A stretch of DNA of 34,295 nucleotides, from the NCBI GenBank assembly GCA_031255275.1, contig JAIRSV010000056.1, positions 1 to 34,295 on the forward strand, in the 5' to 3' direction. Below the pieces are notes generated by a model that ran no database searches, was not told the DNA's origin, and worked only from the letters and a program-made list of their open reading frames with translations. The translations under genes were made by a program, and so were the position numbers. Positions 1 through 8,551 of this stretch are shown here, piece after piece. The first letter of the stretch is position 1; every line of letters begins with the position of its first letter. This stretch comes from Proteiniphilum sp. (lineage in GTDB: Bacteria > Bacteroidota > Bacteroidia > Bacteroidales > Dysgonomonadaceae).

Positions 1-113
1 TTATCACTCCACAAAGATAATTAAAATTAAGCTGGCGGATACATATGGGAAACAGTATTCTCCTGTATCATTAAACACAGAAATCGCGGTCGGAATTTCT
101 TCCGACCACTCGT

Positions 114-157
114 GGGTGCTCCCGCCCCTTGCCACTCGGGCGCTCCCCGAGCTGGTT
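114..157 (-). repeat. GC-rich interspersed repeat, copy A
   Basis: This 44-base stretch is the exact reverse complement of 34122-34165, and a diverged copy starts at 34250. Its inner part (135-151) is a small hairpin with stem CTCGGG, loop CGCTC and stem CCCGAG. The hairpin core recurs in a longer perfect palindrome at 15624-15652. It lies in non-coding DNA downstream of the Lrp-type gene; a short open frame on the minus strand across it (27-215) is judged accidental. It is not a recognised insertion sequence. Confidence 0.8.
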
Positions 158-175
158 TTCTCCACGCCACATCAT

Positions 176-198
176 CACATTGCCACATTGCCACATTC
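176..198. repeat. 23-base CACATTGC repeat, copy 1
   Basis: Three tandem CACATTGC-like units in 23 bases, identical to 15666-15688. In both places it lies 14-19 bases after the GC-rich palindromic repeat, so the two parts probably form one composite interspersed element. Function unknown. Confidence 0.65.
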
Positions 199-250
199 AT
201 TGCGTTGCAGCGCAACGCGCCTGTCAGGGGAAAGTGGAATGACGCACAGC

Positions 251-281
251 AAACAGGGCGCCCCTGAGGAGCGCCCTGTTT
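251..281 (-). terminator. Hairpin downstream of the Lrp-type gene
   Basis: A perfect 11-base inverted repeat, AAACAGGGCGC and GCGCCCTGTTT, around a 9-base loop, 44 bases past the stop of the Lrp-type gene. The stem ends in TTT in either direction but has no long T run, so termination strength is uncertain. It could act in both directions. Confidence 0.6.
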
Positions 282-324
282 CTAATATCAGAGTTCTGAG
301 ACTTCTTTCTTCCGACAGCAAGCT

Positions 325-798
325 CTATTCTTTGCTTGCCCCCTTCGTGATAGGGATCCCCCGCTTCACGCTCTGGCTGAGCGAAATCATAGTCTCCGTG
401 GCCATCACGCCCGGTATTTCCTGGATCCGGTTATTCAACAGATTCATCAGGTGCGTGTTGTCTCGGGCAAAGATCTTCACCAAAAGAGTATAGGGGCCGG
501 TGGTGTAATGACATTCGGTCACCTCGGGAATCTTTTCGAAATAAGGGATCACATTCTTGTACATCGACCCCTTTTCCAGTTTTACGCCGATATAAGCGCT
601 GGTAGAGTAACCCAGCACATTGGGGCTGACGTGGTATCCCGAACCGGTAATCACACCATGTTCGATCATCCGCTGCACACGCTGGTGAATGGCGGCGCGC
701 GACACTCCGCACTGCTCGGCAACATCTCTGAAGGGAGTACGTGCATTCTGCGAAATAATTTCCAGAATCAGCCTGTCCAGTCTATCAATTTTTTCCAT
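325..798 (-). CDS. Lrp/AsnC-family transcriptional regulator
   Basis: A 157-residue feast/famine regulator. Residues 1-60 hold the AsnC-type winged helix-turn-helix (DVAEQCGVSRAAIHQRVQRM), followed by an alpha/beta ligand-sensing (RAM) domain with the typical EVTECHYTTGPYTLLVKI stretch around residues 85-105. Length matches the family. The frame is open to 831, but a promoter with its -7 box at 829-836 places transcription start inside that extension, so the ATG at 798, where the sequence becomes family-like (MEKIDRLDRLILE), is preferred. It is monocistronic, behind ispD on the same strand, with a hairpin downstream. Such proteins bind DNA as oligomers and respond to amino acids or related metabolites; the effector and targets cannot be read from the sequence. 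Autoregulation is common in the family. Confidence 0.92.
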   Translation of the reverse strand: MEKIDRLDRLILEIISQNARTPFRDVAEQCGVSRAAIHQRVQRMIEHGVITGSGYHVSPNVLGYSTSAYIGVKLEKGSMYKNVIPYFEKIPEVTECHYTTGPYTLLVKIFARDNTHLMNLLNNRIQEIPGVMATETMISLSQSVKRGIPITKGASKE

Positions 799-828
799 AA
801 GAATTTTCTTTTGATTGAATTGAGTTCT

Positions 829-863
829 CAAAAGTAATAAAAATCCATGATATTATAACAAAA
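829..863 (-). promoter_or_regulatory. Promoter of the Lrp-type gene
   Basis: Read on the minus strand there is a Bacteroidetes -7 box TACTTTTG (829-836) and a TTTTG -33 element (859-863), 22 bases apart. The expected start of transcription is near 820-825, giving a leader of about 25 bases to the ATG at 798. Confidence 0.65.
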
Positions 864-928
864 TGAAATAGTCTTTTTTGAATTTGGGCGCCTTTTCACA
901 GTATTCTCCGGAGAAAAAACAGAATTCC

Positions 929-1621
929 CTATCTATTTGCTACCGGTCGGACGCAGTATTCGGCCAGCGCCAGGTCAAACGAAGAAGTAATTTTCATGTT
1001 AGACTCCTCGCCCCGCACCAGTTGAATTTTCATCCCCCATTTCTCCGCAACCGAGGCGTCATCGGTAAAAGAGGGATCGAAAGCAGTTTCATACGCCCTT
1101 TTCAATTCCCCGGCAGGAAAGACCTGAGGCGTCTGCACCAGCCTCAACAGTTTCCGGTCCAGCGCCCGGCTGCCCGATCCGGTGATCCGGCGCACACTGT
1201 TCACCTCGTCCACCACGGGAATCACACCGCAACGGTTCTCGCACGAAGCGTCAAAACAGCGTCCTATCAATTCCGGTGTCACAAAGGGACGCGCGCCGTC
1301 ATGCACACCCACCGTCCCCTCCGGCGGAATCAGTTCCAGGCCGTTTTTCACGGAATGGAATCTCGTCTCGCCGCCCGCCGCTACCGCGTGCCGGACGGTG
1401 AAGCGATACTCCTCACACAGCCGCGCCCACAACGGCCGCATCCCTTCGGGGAGTACCACCGTGATGTGCATCTCGCGGTCATAACCGTGAAATGCCCGGA
1501 TAGCGCGCATCAGCACCGGTTCGCCCCCGACGGGCCGGAATTGCTTGGGCAACCCGCCCCCCGCCCGGAGACCCTTTCCGCCGGCCACGATTATCACACT
1601 CCGTCTCTCACCGGCAATCAT
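929..1621 (-). CDS. ispD: 2-C-methyl-D-erythritol 4-phosphate cytidylyltransferase (IspD)
   Basis: This enzyme joins CTP to methylerythritol phosphate in the non-mevalonate isoprenoid pathway. The 230-residue protein has the nucleotidyltransferase signature VAGGKGLRAGGGLPKQ (12-27), VHDGARPF (106-113), QTPQ (163-166), TDDASV (186-191) and the C-terminal NMKITSSFDL (208-217), all in family order and at normal length. The usual RMG after the glycine loop reads RAG here. Its ATG overlaps the stop codon of xseB by four bases (ATGA), which indicates translational coupling and co-transcription from the xseAB side. It is cytosolic. The domain order and full motif set make the call secure. Confidence 0.96.
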   Translation of the reverse strand: MIAGERRSVIIVAGGKGLRAGGGLPKQFRPVGGEPVLMRAIRAFHGYDREMHITVVLPEGMRPLWARLCEEYRFTVRHAVAAGGETRFHSVKNGLELIPPEGTVGVHDGARPFVTPELIGRCFDASCENRCGVIPVVDEVNSVRRITGSGSRALDRKLLRLVQTPQVFPAGELKRAYETAFDPSFTDDASVAEKWGMKIQLVRGEESNMKITSSFDLALAEYCVRPVANR

Positions 1622-1809
1622 GCAATGTCGTCTAAGATTTTCCGCAGATCCTTATCGGTTTCGGTCAGCTTCCTCCTGCAAAAAGCGATCAGTTCCGACG
1701 CCCTTTTCACCTTCCCGGTGAGAGTATCCACATCCGGTTCGCCCGATTCAATGGCCGAGACAATCATCTCAAGCTCCTTTCTCGCTTCGGTATAAGTCAT
1801 ATTTTGCAT
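1618..1809 (-). CDS. xseB: Exodeoxyribonuclease VII small subunit
   Basis: A 63-residue protein matching the small subunit of exonuclease VII. The family core reads YTEARKELEMIVSAIESGE, followed by a second helix ending in a charged tail. Several copies bind each XseA chain and are required for cleavage of single-stranded DNA into oligonucleotides. It follows xseA by 36 bases and overlaps ispD by four bases. A second possible start, three codons in (ATG at 1800, MTYTEAR), fits the family N-terminus equally well; the longer form is listed. Confidence 0.92.
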   Translation of the reverse strand: MQNMTYTEARKELEMIVSAIESGEPDVDTLTGKVKRASELIAFCRRKLTETDKDLRKILDDIA

Positions 1810-1845
1810 ATCAGTGTCTTTTGTCGATTTATAAACACAGGTAAA

Positions 1846-3111
1846 TCATTCGGCAGAGAGTGCCTTGCAATCCGTCCCGGTGACAACAGAGGCTGCAAGA
1901 CCGTCCCTGAAACGGGTTTCGATCACATCGCCCACCGAGAGACCGTGCAGCGAAGTCACAATTTTTCCATTCTTCATCGTAAGAGAATAACCCCGCTTAA
2001 GGATATTTGCAGGAGAAACCATCCGGATGAACTGTTCCCTGTTTTCCAGCACATGCGCATGATGCTGCAACAGGCCCCCCACGGCATACTTCATTCCGTC
2101 CGAAAGCTGCTGCACCACAGCCCCCTCCCTCTGTATCATAAGGGAAGATCGATGCACCAGATCTCCGGATAATGAAACAAGTTCCGACCGTTCTTTCATC
2201 AGCCGCGATTCACATTCCGAGACCGCCCTCTTTTCCAGATCGGCAAGTAGCGTCGCCGTTTCTGTAAGACGGGCGATAAAAAAATCAGCCACCGCCGTAG
2301 GCGTTTTCGCACGCGTATGAGCCACAATATCCAGCACGGAGACATCCCTTTCGTGTCCGACGCCGCTTATCACCGGAAGCGGAAACTGCGCCACGTTTGC
2401 GGCAAGAAGGTAGGAATCGAAGCAATTCAGGTCGGACGAAGCCCCGCCACCCCGGATGATTGCCACAGCGTCAAACAGTTCCCTGTACCGGAATATCTTT
2501 TCCAGCGCCGCGATAATGGAAGCTTCGCTTCTGTCGCCCTGCATAATTGCCGGAAACAGCTTCGCATAAAAGACGAAACCGCCGTGGTTATTCTCCAGCT
2601 GATCGCAAAAATCCTCATACCCCGCGGCGGTGGGCGACGAGATCACCGCAATCCGGCTGGCAAGTTCCGGCAGCACCAGCTCCCGGTTAAGCGCCAAAAC
2701 CCCCTCCTCTTCCAGTTGTCTCAACACCTGCTGCCGGTTACGCGCCATCTCACCCACGGTGAACGAGGGGTCGATGTCCACTACCGTGAGCGAATAGCCG
2801 TAGAGTTCGTGAAACTCGACCGAGACGCGCACCAGTACGCCGATTCCCGACGAGAACTGCTGTCCGGTTTCATTTTCGAAATAGGCGGACAGCATTTGAA
2901 AAATGTTAGCCCAGATCACCCCCCGTGCTTTGGCGATGACAGCGTGTGTGACGGCGTCTTTTTCCACAAACTCAAGGTAACAGTGTCCGCTGCGGTTGCA
3001 GCGCACATCACTGGTCTCCGCCCGCATCCAGCAGGTTTCCGGCAGACAGTCGCGGATAGCGTCCTTCACCCGGCAGTTAAGTTCCGATAATGTGAGAGAG
3101 GAGGCGTCCAT
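1846..3111 (-). CDS. xseA: Exodeoxyribonuclease VII large subunit
   Basis: The 421-residue catalytic subunit of exonuclease VII, a single-strand-specific nuclease acting in repair and recombination. An OB-fold DNA-binding domain occupies about residues 1-115. The catalytic domain follows, with AVISSPTAAG (155-164), RGGGASSDLNCFD (220-232) and the SGVGHERDVS...TRAKTPTAVAD region (249-276). A long helical segment (about 277-370) probably binds XseB, and the C-terminal KRGYSL motif (from about 378) is typical. The family's usual AVITSPTGAA reads AVISSPTAAG. It begins three bases after the S8 protease stop and lies directly upstream of xseB, so it belongs to the same transcription unit. Confidence 0.95.
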   Translation of the reverse strand: MDASSLTLSELNCRVKDAIRDCLPETCWMRAETSDVRCNRSGHCYLEFVEKDAVTHAVIAKARGVIWANIFQMLSAYFENETGQQFSSGIGVLVRVSVEFHELYGYSLTVVDIDPSFTVGEMARNRQQVLRQLEEEGVLALNRELVLPELASRIAVISSPTAAGYEDFCDQLENNHGGFVFYAKLFPAIMQGDRSEASIIAALEKIFRYRELFDAVAIIRGGGASSDLNCFDSYLLAANVAQFPLPVISGVGHERDVSVLDIVAHTRAKTPTAVADFFIARLTETATLLADLEKRAVSECESRLMKERSELVSLSGDLVHRSSLMIQREGAVVQQLSDGMKYAVGGLLQHHAHVLENREQFIRMVSPANILKRGYSLTMKNGKIVTSLHGLSVGDVIETRFRDGLAASVVTGTDCKALSAE

Positions 3112-3114
3112 AAA

Positions 3115-4746
3115 TCAGATTTCCACCTTGTATATATGTTGCCTGAAGGGTTCTTCCGTCACGAAATAGAGATAACGGTTACTTTTGCGGATCCTGTCCG
3201 GTAACGGAACAAACAGATCACCATCCCCCGCGAATCTGTATCCGGAGAGCAGGCGTCCCGACTCGTCGAGCAGCCGGAACGAATAGGAAGCGGGAGTAAA
3301 CGAAGGGTCGGACAGGCTGACCGTATAACCGCCGGAAGCCTCGGGACGGATAACCCATCCACTGTCCTCAACCCTTTGAGGATAAGAATTCAATTTGCCC
3401 AACACCTCTTTCAGCGCCAGGTGAAAATCGGGAATACCGTACCCGTATATGGAATCGGGATTTGCATACCTGTCGGACGACCGCCTGACTATATCGAGCA
3501 CTTCCGAACGGTGCAGGGTCGGATTGGCCGACCACAGAGAAGCTATCAGTCCCGCCAGGAAGGGGGAAGAGAGCGAAGTTCCATACGCCCGTCCGATCGA
3601 TCCGTCCTGTCCGATGATAACGGTTCCCCTCCCCACGGAGACCAGATCAGGTTTGATACGGCCGTCAGCCGTCAGTCCCTGCGAACTGAAAGAGGCGATA
3701 ATGCTGTCCGTCCCCGCGGCGCCCACGGCCAGCACATTTTTCGCATCGGCCGGCGGGGTAATCTTCCGCCAGGGCTTACCCCCCTCATTGCCGGCGCTCA
3801 CCACAATCAGCAGACCTTTTTCAAAAGCTTTGTCCGCAGCCCGCGACATGAGTGAAACGCTGCCGTCAAGCAGCGCGTGCGTATAGTTAAGCGACGTATC
3901 GTCGAACCGGCTGTATCCCAGTGACGTGTTGACGACGTCCACACCCAGACTGTCGGCAAACTCAACAGCCCGCACCCAGTAATCTTCCTCCACGGGAAAC
4001 TCGCTCGTGGCATCTTCCGACCGCAGGAGGAAGTAGATGGCCTCCGGCGCGGAACCCATCATCAGTCCGGGCAGATTTGTCGCCATCGTCGACAGGACTT
4101 TGGTACCGTGGTCACTCGAAGCGAAAATGCTTCCGCCGGGGACAAAGTCCATATACCCCTCCAGTCTGACCGATCCGAAATGAGGTATCACATCGAAATT
4201 GGTGAACCCGGCGTCGATCACTCCTATCAGCATCCCCCTGCCTCTGAATCCGGCATCTGCCATGAATGTGGCATTGTGCATCCTGAACTGGTCGCCGGTA
4301 AAACCGTATTCGGTATCGGGATTCACCTTTTCGTCAGACACCAGACGGGGACGGACTACTCCGCCTCCCGGCAAGGGTTTGTTTCCCCGCCAGACATACT
4401 TCACGGAATCGACAAACGACAGGGATTCGATATTGCCGATCATCAGACTGTCGCTGACTTCCACCACCATAGTGGCAAACCACTTGCTGTGTGTGATGAC
4501 CTTTCCGCCGGCTTTCTCCACCAGCGTGAAACAGTCGGGCGAGAGGGGAAGATCCGATTCATCAATTACCACCTTTTCCTTCTTCTTTCTTTCGATTGCC
4601 CGGACGGAAAGAAAGGCGCCGGGATTGTCCGTCGAAAAGGCGCCGGTATTGCCTTTATCCTTCAGGTAAACGCGAAACTTGTATGAAGTCTGTCCGGAAG
4701 AGAGAAGGGGGGAAAGGGATAAAAGAAAAAGGAGTAAATATCTCAT
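3115..4746 (-). CDS. Secreted subtilisin-family (S8) serine protease
   Basis: A 543-residue protein with an N-terminal signal peptide (about residues 1-19, ending SSGQ). Residues 20-120 look like an inhibitor-type propeptide. The S8 catalytic domain has Asp178 (GVIDAGF), His213 (SSDHGTKV), oxyanion Asn320 (VSAGNEG) and nucleophile Ser391 (YGTSLSSP), so the triad is complete. Residues about 465-543 form a beta-rich tail ending HIYKVEI that resembles a T9SS sorting domain, suggesting export across the outer membrane; this last point is inference. Its start overlaps the stop of the small membrane protein gene by four bases (ATGA), and xseA follows after three bases, so a secreted protease is embedded in a DNA-repair and isoprenoid gene run. 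Substrate unknown. Confidence 0.92.
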   Translation of the reverse strand: MRYLLLFLLSLSPLLSSGQTSYKFRVYLKDKGNTGAFSTDNPGAFLSVRAIERKKKEKVVIDESDLPLSPDCFTLVEKAGGKVITHSKWFATMVVEVSDSLMIGNIESLSFVDSVKYVWRGNKPLPGGGVVRPRLVSDEKVNPDTEYGFTGDQFRMHNATFMADAGFRGRGMLIGVIDAGFTNFDVIPHFGSVRLEGYMDFVPGGSIFASSDHGTKVLSTMATNLPGLMMGSAPEAIYFLLRSEDATSEFPVEEDYWVRAVEFADSLGVDVVNTSLGYSRFDDTSLNYTHALLDGSVSLMSRAADKAFEKGLLIVVSAGNEGGKPWRKITPPADAKNVLAVGAAGTDSIIASFSSQGLTADGRIKPDLVSVGRGTVIIGQDGSIGRAYGTSLSSPFLAGLIASLWSANPTLHRSEVLDIVRRSSDRYANPDSIYGYGIPDFHLALKEVLGKLNSYPQRVEDSGWVIRPEASGGYTVSLSDPSFTPASYSFRLLDESGRLLSGYRFAGDGDLFVPLPDRIRKSNRYLYFVTEEPFRQHIYKVEI

Positions 4747-4967
4747 TGATTCAAATCTTTCTTGGAAAAGCGGTCTCTTATCTTTTGCCTTTTTTTCAGG
4801 ACGAAGAAGAGTATCAGCGCGAGCAGCAGAGAGATTCCCATAACCCCGAAGTATTCGCCCCAGTTGCCGGACGCTCTGTATCGCGGATAAGTCATCACGG
4901 CCATCACGGCAAAATAAACGAGCAGTACCGCGGGAAAAAGTATGTGTCTTTTAATTTTACGACTCAT
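4743..4967 (-). CDS. Small two-helix membrane protein of unknown function
   Basis: A 74-residue protein with a basic N-terminus (MSRKIKRH), two hydrophobic segments at about residues 9-28 and 41-62, and a very basic C-terminal tail (KKRQKIRDRFSKKD). The charge pattern puts both ends in the cytoplasm. Its stop overlaps the S8 protease start (ATGA) and it begins 24 bases after pepD, so it is clearly part of the operon and probably a real gene. No family is recognised. A role linked to the following protease is only a guess from position. Confidence 0.75.
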   Translation of the reverse strand: MSRKIKRHILFPAVLLVYFAVMAVMTYPRYRASGNWGEYFGVMGISLLLALILFFVLKKRQKIRDRFSKKDLNQ

Positions 4968-4991
4968 TGCTGATGGGATTATAATCGGGCG

Positions 4992-6455
4992 TTACTTCAA
5001 ATTCTCCAGTACTTCGACGAGATAACCGTAGCATTTCCCCACCGTATCTGTCCGTACCGCTTCGTCGGGCGAATGTGCCCCGGTGATGGTCGGCCCGAAA
5101 GAGACAATATCGAGGCTCTGCTCTACATTCGACTGGATGATGCCACACTCCAGACCGGCATGGATCACCACTACCCGAGGTCTCTTGCCGTATCTTCCCA
5201 GATAAATTTTCTCCATGACGAGCAGCAGTTCCGAGCCGGCATTGGGTTTCCATCCCGGATAATCTCCTTCGAACTCCACCTTTGCCCAGACCAGGTCGAA
5301 GAGGCTTTCCAACGAGGAGCAAATCCAGTCCTTACGGCTTTCGGAAGAGCTTCGCACCAGCAGTTTTATTTCGATACTGTCGTCCGAAGAGTCTATGAGA
5401 GCAAGATTCAGCGAACTCTCCACGATTCCCGGAAAATCGGCCAGATAGCTGACCACGCCGTTGGGACAAGCCTCTACGACGTTGATGAGGTCGTCCTGCA
5501 CCTCCTCCGGCAGAAGTGCGCCGGGCATATCCGTCCTTTCCGCCTTGAACGAGATATTCTCTTCGATGCCGGCAAAATCTTCGCGAAACAGCGCCTCATA
5601 TTCGCTCACCAGGTCGACCAGGTCGTCCGAGAGCTGTTCGGGAACAGTCAGCACGACGAATGATTCGCGTGGAATGGCGTTTCGCAGCGATCCGCCCCGT
5701 ATGACGGCTATGCGGGCTTCGTAGTTGGTCACCACATCTTTCAGGAAGCGGTTCATCAGCTTGTTTGCATTGGCGCGTCCCAAATGGATCTGCACGCCGG
5801 AATGTCCGCCTTTCAGTCCCTGCAGGCTTACCTTGTAGGCCACATCACCCTTGTCTATCTCCCGGTCGGGCTGAAACCGGAACGAGATATTCACATCCCG
5901 GCCGCCGGCGCAGCCGATACAGAGTTCGCCATCCTCTTCCGTATCGAGGTTGAGCATCGTGGATCCTTTCAGGAAGCCCTTCTCCAGACCGTTGGCGCCG
6001 TCCATGCCCACTTCCTCGTCGACGGTGAAAAGCGCTTCGAGCGGAGGATGTTGCAGTGAACTGTCTTCCAGCACGGCCATCATCATGGCGCAGCCTATGC
6101 CGTTGTCGGCGCCCAGCGTGGTGGAGCGGGCCTTCACCCATTCTCCGTCGATGTATGTTTCTATGGGGTCTGTGGCAAAGTCATGCTTCACTCCCGTATT
6201 TTTTTGGGGCACCATGTCGAGGTGCGACTGCAAAATAACTCCCTTTCGGCTTTCATATCCTTTGGAAGCCGGTTTCCTGATTACCACGTTGCCAACTCCG
6301 TCCTGTTTCGTTTCCAGGTTGAGCGCCTGTCCGAAATCCACTATGAAGCGGGTTACCTCTTTCATCTGTCCCGTCGGGCGGGGTATCCGGGTAAGTGAAT
6401 GGAAATGGTTCCAGACTCTCTGCGGATCTAAATTTAAAATTTCTGCTACAGCCAT
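4992..6455 (-). CDS. pepD: Aminoacyl-histidine dipeptidase (M20C family, PepD)
   Basis: A 487-residue cytosolic metallo-dipeptidase that cleaves Xaa-His dipeptides such as carnosine and other dipeptides. The metal site is complete: His78 (QSHLDMVPQ), bridging Asp117 (TTLGADNGIG), Glu147-Glu148 (FTVDEEVGMDG), Asp171 (LNLDTEEDGE) and a late His461 (TGAHSPDEAV). The lid domain lies between, with the typical GGHSGVQIHLGRANAN segment. Length fits the family. It follows the flippase gene by 73 bases and precedes the small membrane protein gene by 24. No export signal is present. The family and function are clear; the exact peptide preference is not visible. Confidence 0.95.
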   Translation of the reverse strand: MAVAEILNLDPQRVWNHFHSLTRIPRPTGQMKEVTRFIVDFGQALNLETKQDGVGNVVIRKPASKGYESRKGVILQSHLDMVPQKNTGVKHDFATDPIETYIDGEWVKARSTTLGADNGIGCAMMMAVLEDSSLQHPPLEALFTVDEEVGMDGANGLEKGFLKGSTMLNLDTEEDGELCIGCAGGRDVNISFRFQPDREIDKGDVAYKVSLQGLKGGHSGVQIHLGRANANKLMNRFLKDVVTNYEARIAVIRGGSLRNAIPRESFVVLTVPEQLSDDLVDLVSEYEALFREDFAGIEENISFKAERTDMPGALLPEEVQDDLINVVEACPNGVVSYLADFPGIVESSLNLALIDSSDDSIEIKLLVRSSSESRKDWICSSLESLFDLVWAKVEFEGDYPGWKPNAGSELLLVMEKIYLGRYGKRPRVVVIHAGLECGIIQSNVEQSLDIVSFGPTITGAHSPDEAVRTDTVGKCYGYLVEVLENLK

Positions 6456-6528
6456 GTTGTTATATTTTAGTTTGATATTTGATGTTTACGAACGTCAGAG
6501 TTTTCTTTTCCGAAAAAGTGCAGTAAAT

Positions 6529-7521
6529 TCAGTTGCCGGCTCTTTTCACATACGGCATGGCGAGTACGCCGCAAAGGCCGTATAGGATCTGCCATACCGA
6601 CTGTATTACGAATACCGCTCCGGCGAAGGCGAGCGCTTCCTTTTCAGTGACTCCCAGTATAAGGAGCGAGGAGATTACCACGAAATGCCACGGACCTATT
6701 CCTCCCTGTACGGGGACGGAAATGCCGATATTGGTCATCGCAAACACGATCAAACCGGCCAGGGCACCAAGGTCTTTTGTGAAATCAAATGCAAAAAAGC
6801 AGATGTAAAAGTACAAATAAAAACACAACCAGACCAGGATCGTGTATATTATTATACGTTTCTTCTCCCTCATTTCCGAAATGAGTTTCAGATCGTATTT
6901 CAGTGTGGTAAAGAATTTCCGGATCTTCATCATCAGGGCGGTACTTCTGAAAACCGTGCACATTAGCCATACGGTCAGGAGTATTGCGCCCAAACCTGCG
7001 TATATCCAGACGGAGGAGAACAGGTGCGTAAAACCTTCCGTAAACCGGGGGTTGTCGCGAAGGTAGGAGACGAAAAAGTCGATGTAAAGCAGTACGCTTA
7101 TAAAGATGATGGACAGTCCCGTGGCAATGTCCACCATTTTGTCCACCAGAAAGGTTTCGAAGGTTTTCGAGAACGGGATTCTGTCATACTTGCTCACCAC
7201 CGCGCAACGCCAGAGGTCTCCCGCACGCGGAAGCACGAAGTTCACGGCATAGTTGCCGAGGGTGGAGTAGAGCAGGCTCGCCCTCGGCGGGCGGTATCCG
7301 AGTGAGTTGACGAACAGTTCCCACCTCAGTCCCCTGAAGATATTCCCTATCAGGCCAAAAATAAGGGAGGCGGCAATCACTCCCAGGTTGGCCGTTTTGA
7401 TGATGTGCCACAACTCCCCCATGTCGGTATTCCTGTACATCGCCCAAATAATAAGCAGTCCGAGCGACAGGGAGAGCAGGGTCTTGCACAGACTCTTTAT
7501 CGAATCTACAGTTATTTTCAC
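6529..7521 (-). CDS. UPF0104-family (YbhN/AglD-type) membrane flippase-like protein
   Basis: A 330-residue integral membrane protein with about eight hydrophobic segments. It carries the family signatures NIFRGLRWELF (about 62-72), LGNYAVNFVLPRAGDLWR (about 88-105), a VDKMVD motif and a late PVQGGIGPWHF segment. This is the same fold as the membrane half of lysylphosphatidylglycerol synthase (MprF), but without the soluble synthase domain, so it is better regarded as a lipid or lipid-linked substrate translocase of unknown specificity. It is the first gene of the minus-strand run towards ispD and is divergent from rsmA, with 175 bases between. No good promoter of its own was found there. Confidence 0.88.
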   Translation of the reverse strand: MKITVDSIKSLCKTLLSLSLGLLIIWAMYRNTDMGELWHIIKTANLGVIAASLIFGLIGNIFRGLRWELFVNSLGYRPPRASLLYSTLGNYAVNFVLPRAGDLWRCAVVSKYDRIPFSKTFETFLVDKMVDIATGLSIIFISVLLYIDFFVSYLRDNPRFTEGFTHLFSSVWIYAGLGAILLTVWLMCTVFRSTALMMKIRKFFTTLKYDLKLISEMREKKRIIIYTILVWLCFYLYFYICFFAFDFTKDLGALAGLIVFAMTNIGISVPVQGGIGPWHFVVISSLLILGVTEKEALAFAGAVFVIQSVWQILYGLCGVLAMPYVKRAGN

Positions 7522-7626
7522 CTGTTATCTGTTATTATCTTATTTTTGAACCGGACGGCGATTATCCCGGCGACGGCGGCGGAACACAGAGCGGTCTGAA
7601 ATCGTATCTCTTTTTTTATGAGTACA

Positions 7627-7661
7627 TTTGTCCGGTTTTATGTAATAAAATGTTACCTTTG
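7627..7661 (+). promoter_or_regulatory. Promoter of rsmA-corA
   Basis: TTTG (7627-7630) and TACCTTTG (7654-7661), 23 bases apart, match the Bacteroidetes -33/-7 pattern, with the -7 box exact. Transcription should start near 7668, about 30 bases before the rsmA ATG. Confidence 0.7.
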
Positions 7662-7696
7662 CGGCGGTAAAGATAAGGAATAATCATCATATTGCA

Positions 7697-8506
7697 ATGT
7701 TTCCGGTAAAAGCAAAAAAAAACCTGGGGCAGCATTTCCTTAAGGACAGGGAAATAGCATGCCGCATCGCGGCAACCCTCGACGGGTTTCCTTCACTTCC
7801 CGTGCTGGAGGTGGGGGCGGGGACGGGTGCACTCACCGAATTTCTGCTGAGGAACGGACGGGAGCTTACCGTCGTGGAGATCGACAGCGAATCGGTTGCA
7901 TGTCTTTCGGAGCGCTATCCCGCACTGAGGGGAAGGATCCTGGAACAGGATTTCCTGCGGATGGACTTCGCGCAATATTTCAGTACCCCTTTTTGCGTCA
8001 CGGGCAATTATCCCTACCATATTTCATCACAGATTTTTTTCAAGGTACTCGACAACCGCGACTCCGTTCCCTGCTGTTCGGGTATGATCCAAAAGGAGGT
8101 TGCGGAACGCATGGCTGCTTCACCCGGCAGCAGGGCTTATGGCATCCTGACTGTTTTGCTGCAGGCTTGGTATGATGTGGAGTATCTCTTCACGGTGAAT
8201 GAGCAGGCGTTCGTCCCTCCGCCCAAAGTCAAATCGGCAGTTGTGCGGCTCACCCGCAACGGACGAAAGTGCCTCAACTGTAATGAGAGGCTGTTCAAAA
8301 TGGTAGTGAAGACGGGCTTTAACCAGCGGAGGAAGATGCTCCGTAACTCCGTCAGGTCACTGCTGTCCGGCGAGGGTTCCCTGCCTGACGATCCTCTGCT
8401 TGCGAAACGTCCCGAACAGCTGTCGATCGGACAGTTCGAAGAGCTGACCGGGTTACTGGAACCGCTGATCGGACAGGCCGGGACGGCTGGGACGGCGAGG
8501 GGATAA
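7697..8506 (+). CDS. rsmA: 16S rRNA (adenine1518/1519-N6)-dimethyltransferase (RsmA/KsgA)
   Basis: This enzyme dimethylates two adjacent adenines in the terminal hairpin of 16S rRNA, using S-adenosylmethionine, late in 30S assembly. The 269-residue protein begins with the family opening KKNLGQHFLKD. It has methyltransferase motif I LEVGAGTGALTEFL (37-50), the acidic VVEID loop (59-63) and the catalytic NYPYHIS (104-110), the N-P-P-Y/F-type motif in which leucine is replaced by tyrosine. The C-terminal helical domain contains FVPPPKVKSAVVRL and FNQRRKMLRNS. The first ATG after the promoter is used. The tail is enriched in Gly, Ala and Thr (GTAGTARG) and looks unstructured. corA follows 45 bases later, probably on the same transcript. 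Confidence 0.97.
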   Translation: MFPVKAKKNLGQHFLKDREIACRIAATLDGFPSLPVLEVGAGTGALTEFLLRNGRELTVVEIDSESVACLSERYPALRGRILEQDFLRMDFAQYFSTPFCVTGNYPYHISSQIFFKVLDNRDSVPCCSGMIQKEVAERMAASPGSRAYGILTVLLQAWYDVEYLFTVNEQAFVPPPKVKSAVVRLTRNGRKCLNCNERLFKMVVKTGFNQRRKMLRNSVRSLLSGEGSLPDDPLLAKRPEQLSIGQFEELTGLLEPLIGQAGTAGTARG

Positions 8507-8551
8507 ACCCATTTTCGAACTGATTTTAATCACGGTTAAAAAAGAGACGCT

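Noticed and set aside
325..831. Longer version of the Lrp-type protein starting at 831
   Set aside because: The promoter -7 box at 829-836 overlaps that start, and family similarity begins at the ATG at 798.
878..1795. 305-residue plus-strand open frame opposite ispD
   Set aside because: It is an antisense shadow of ispD and xseB, rich in His, Arg and Pro, without family resemblance.
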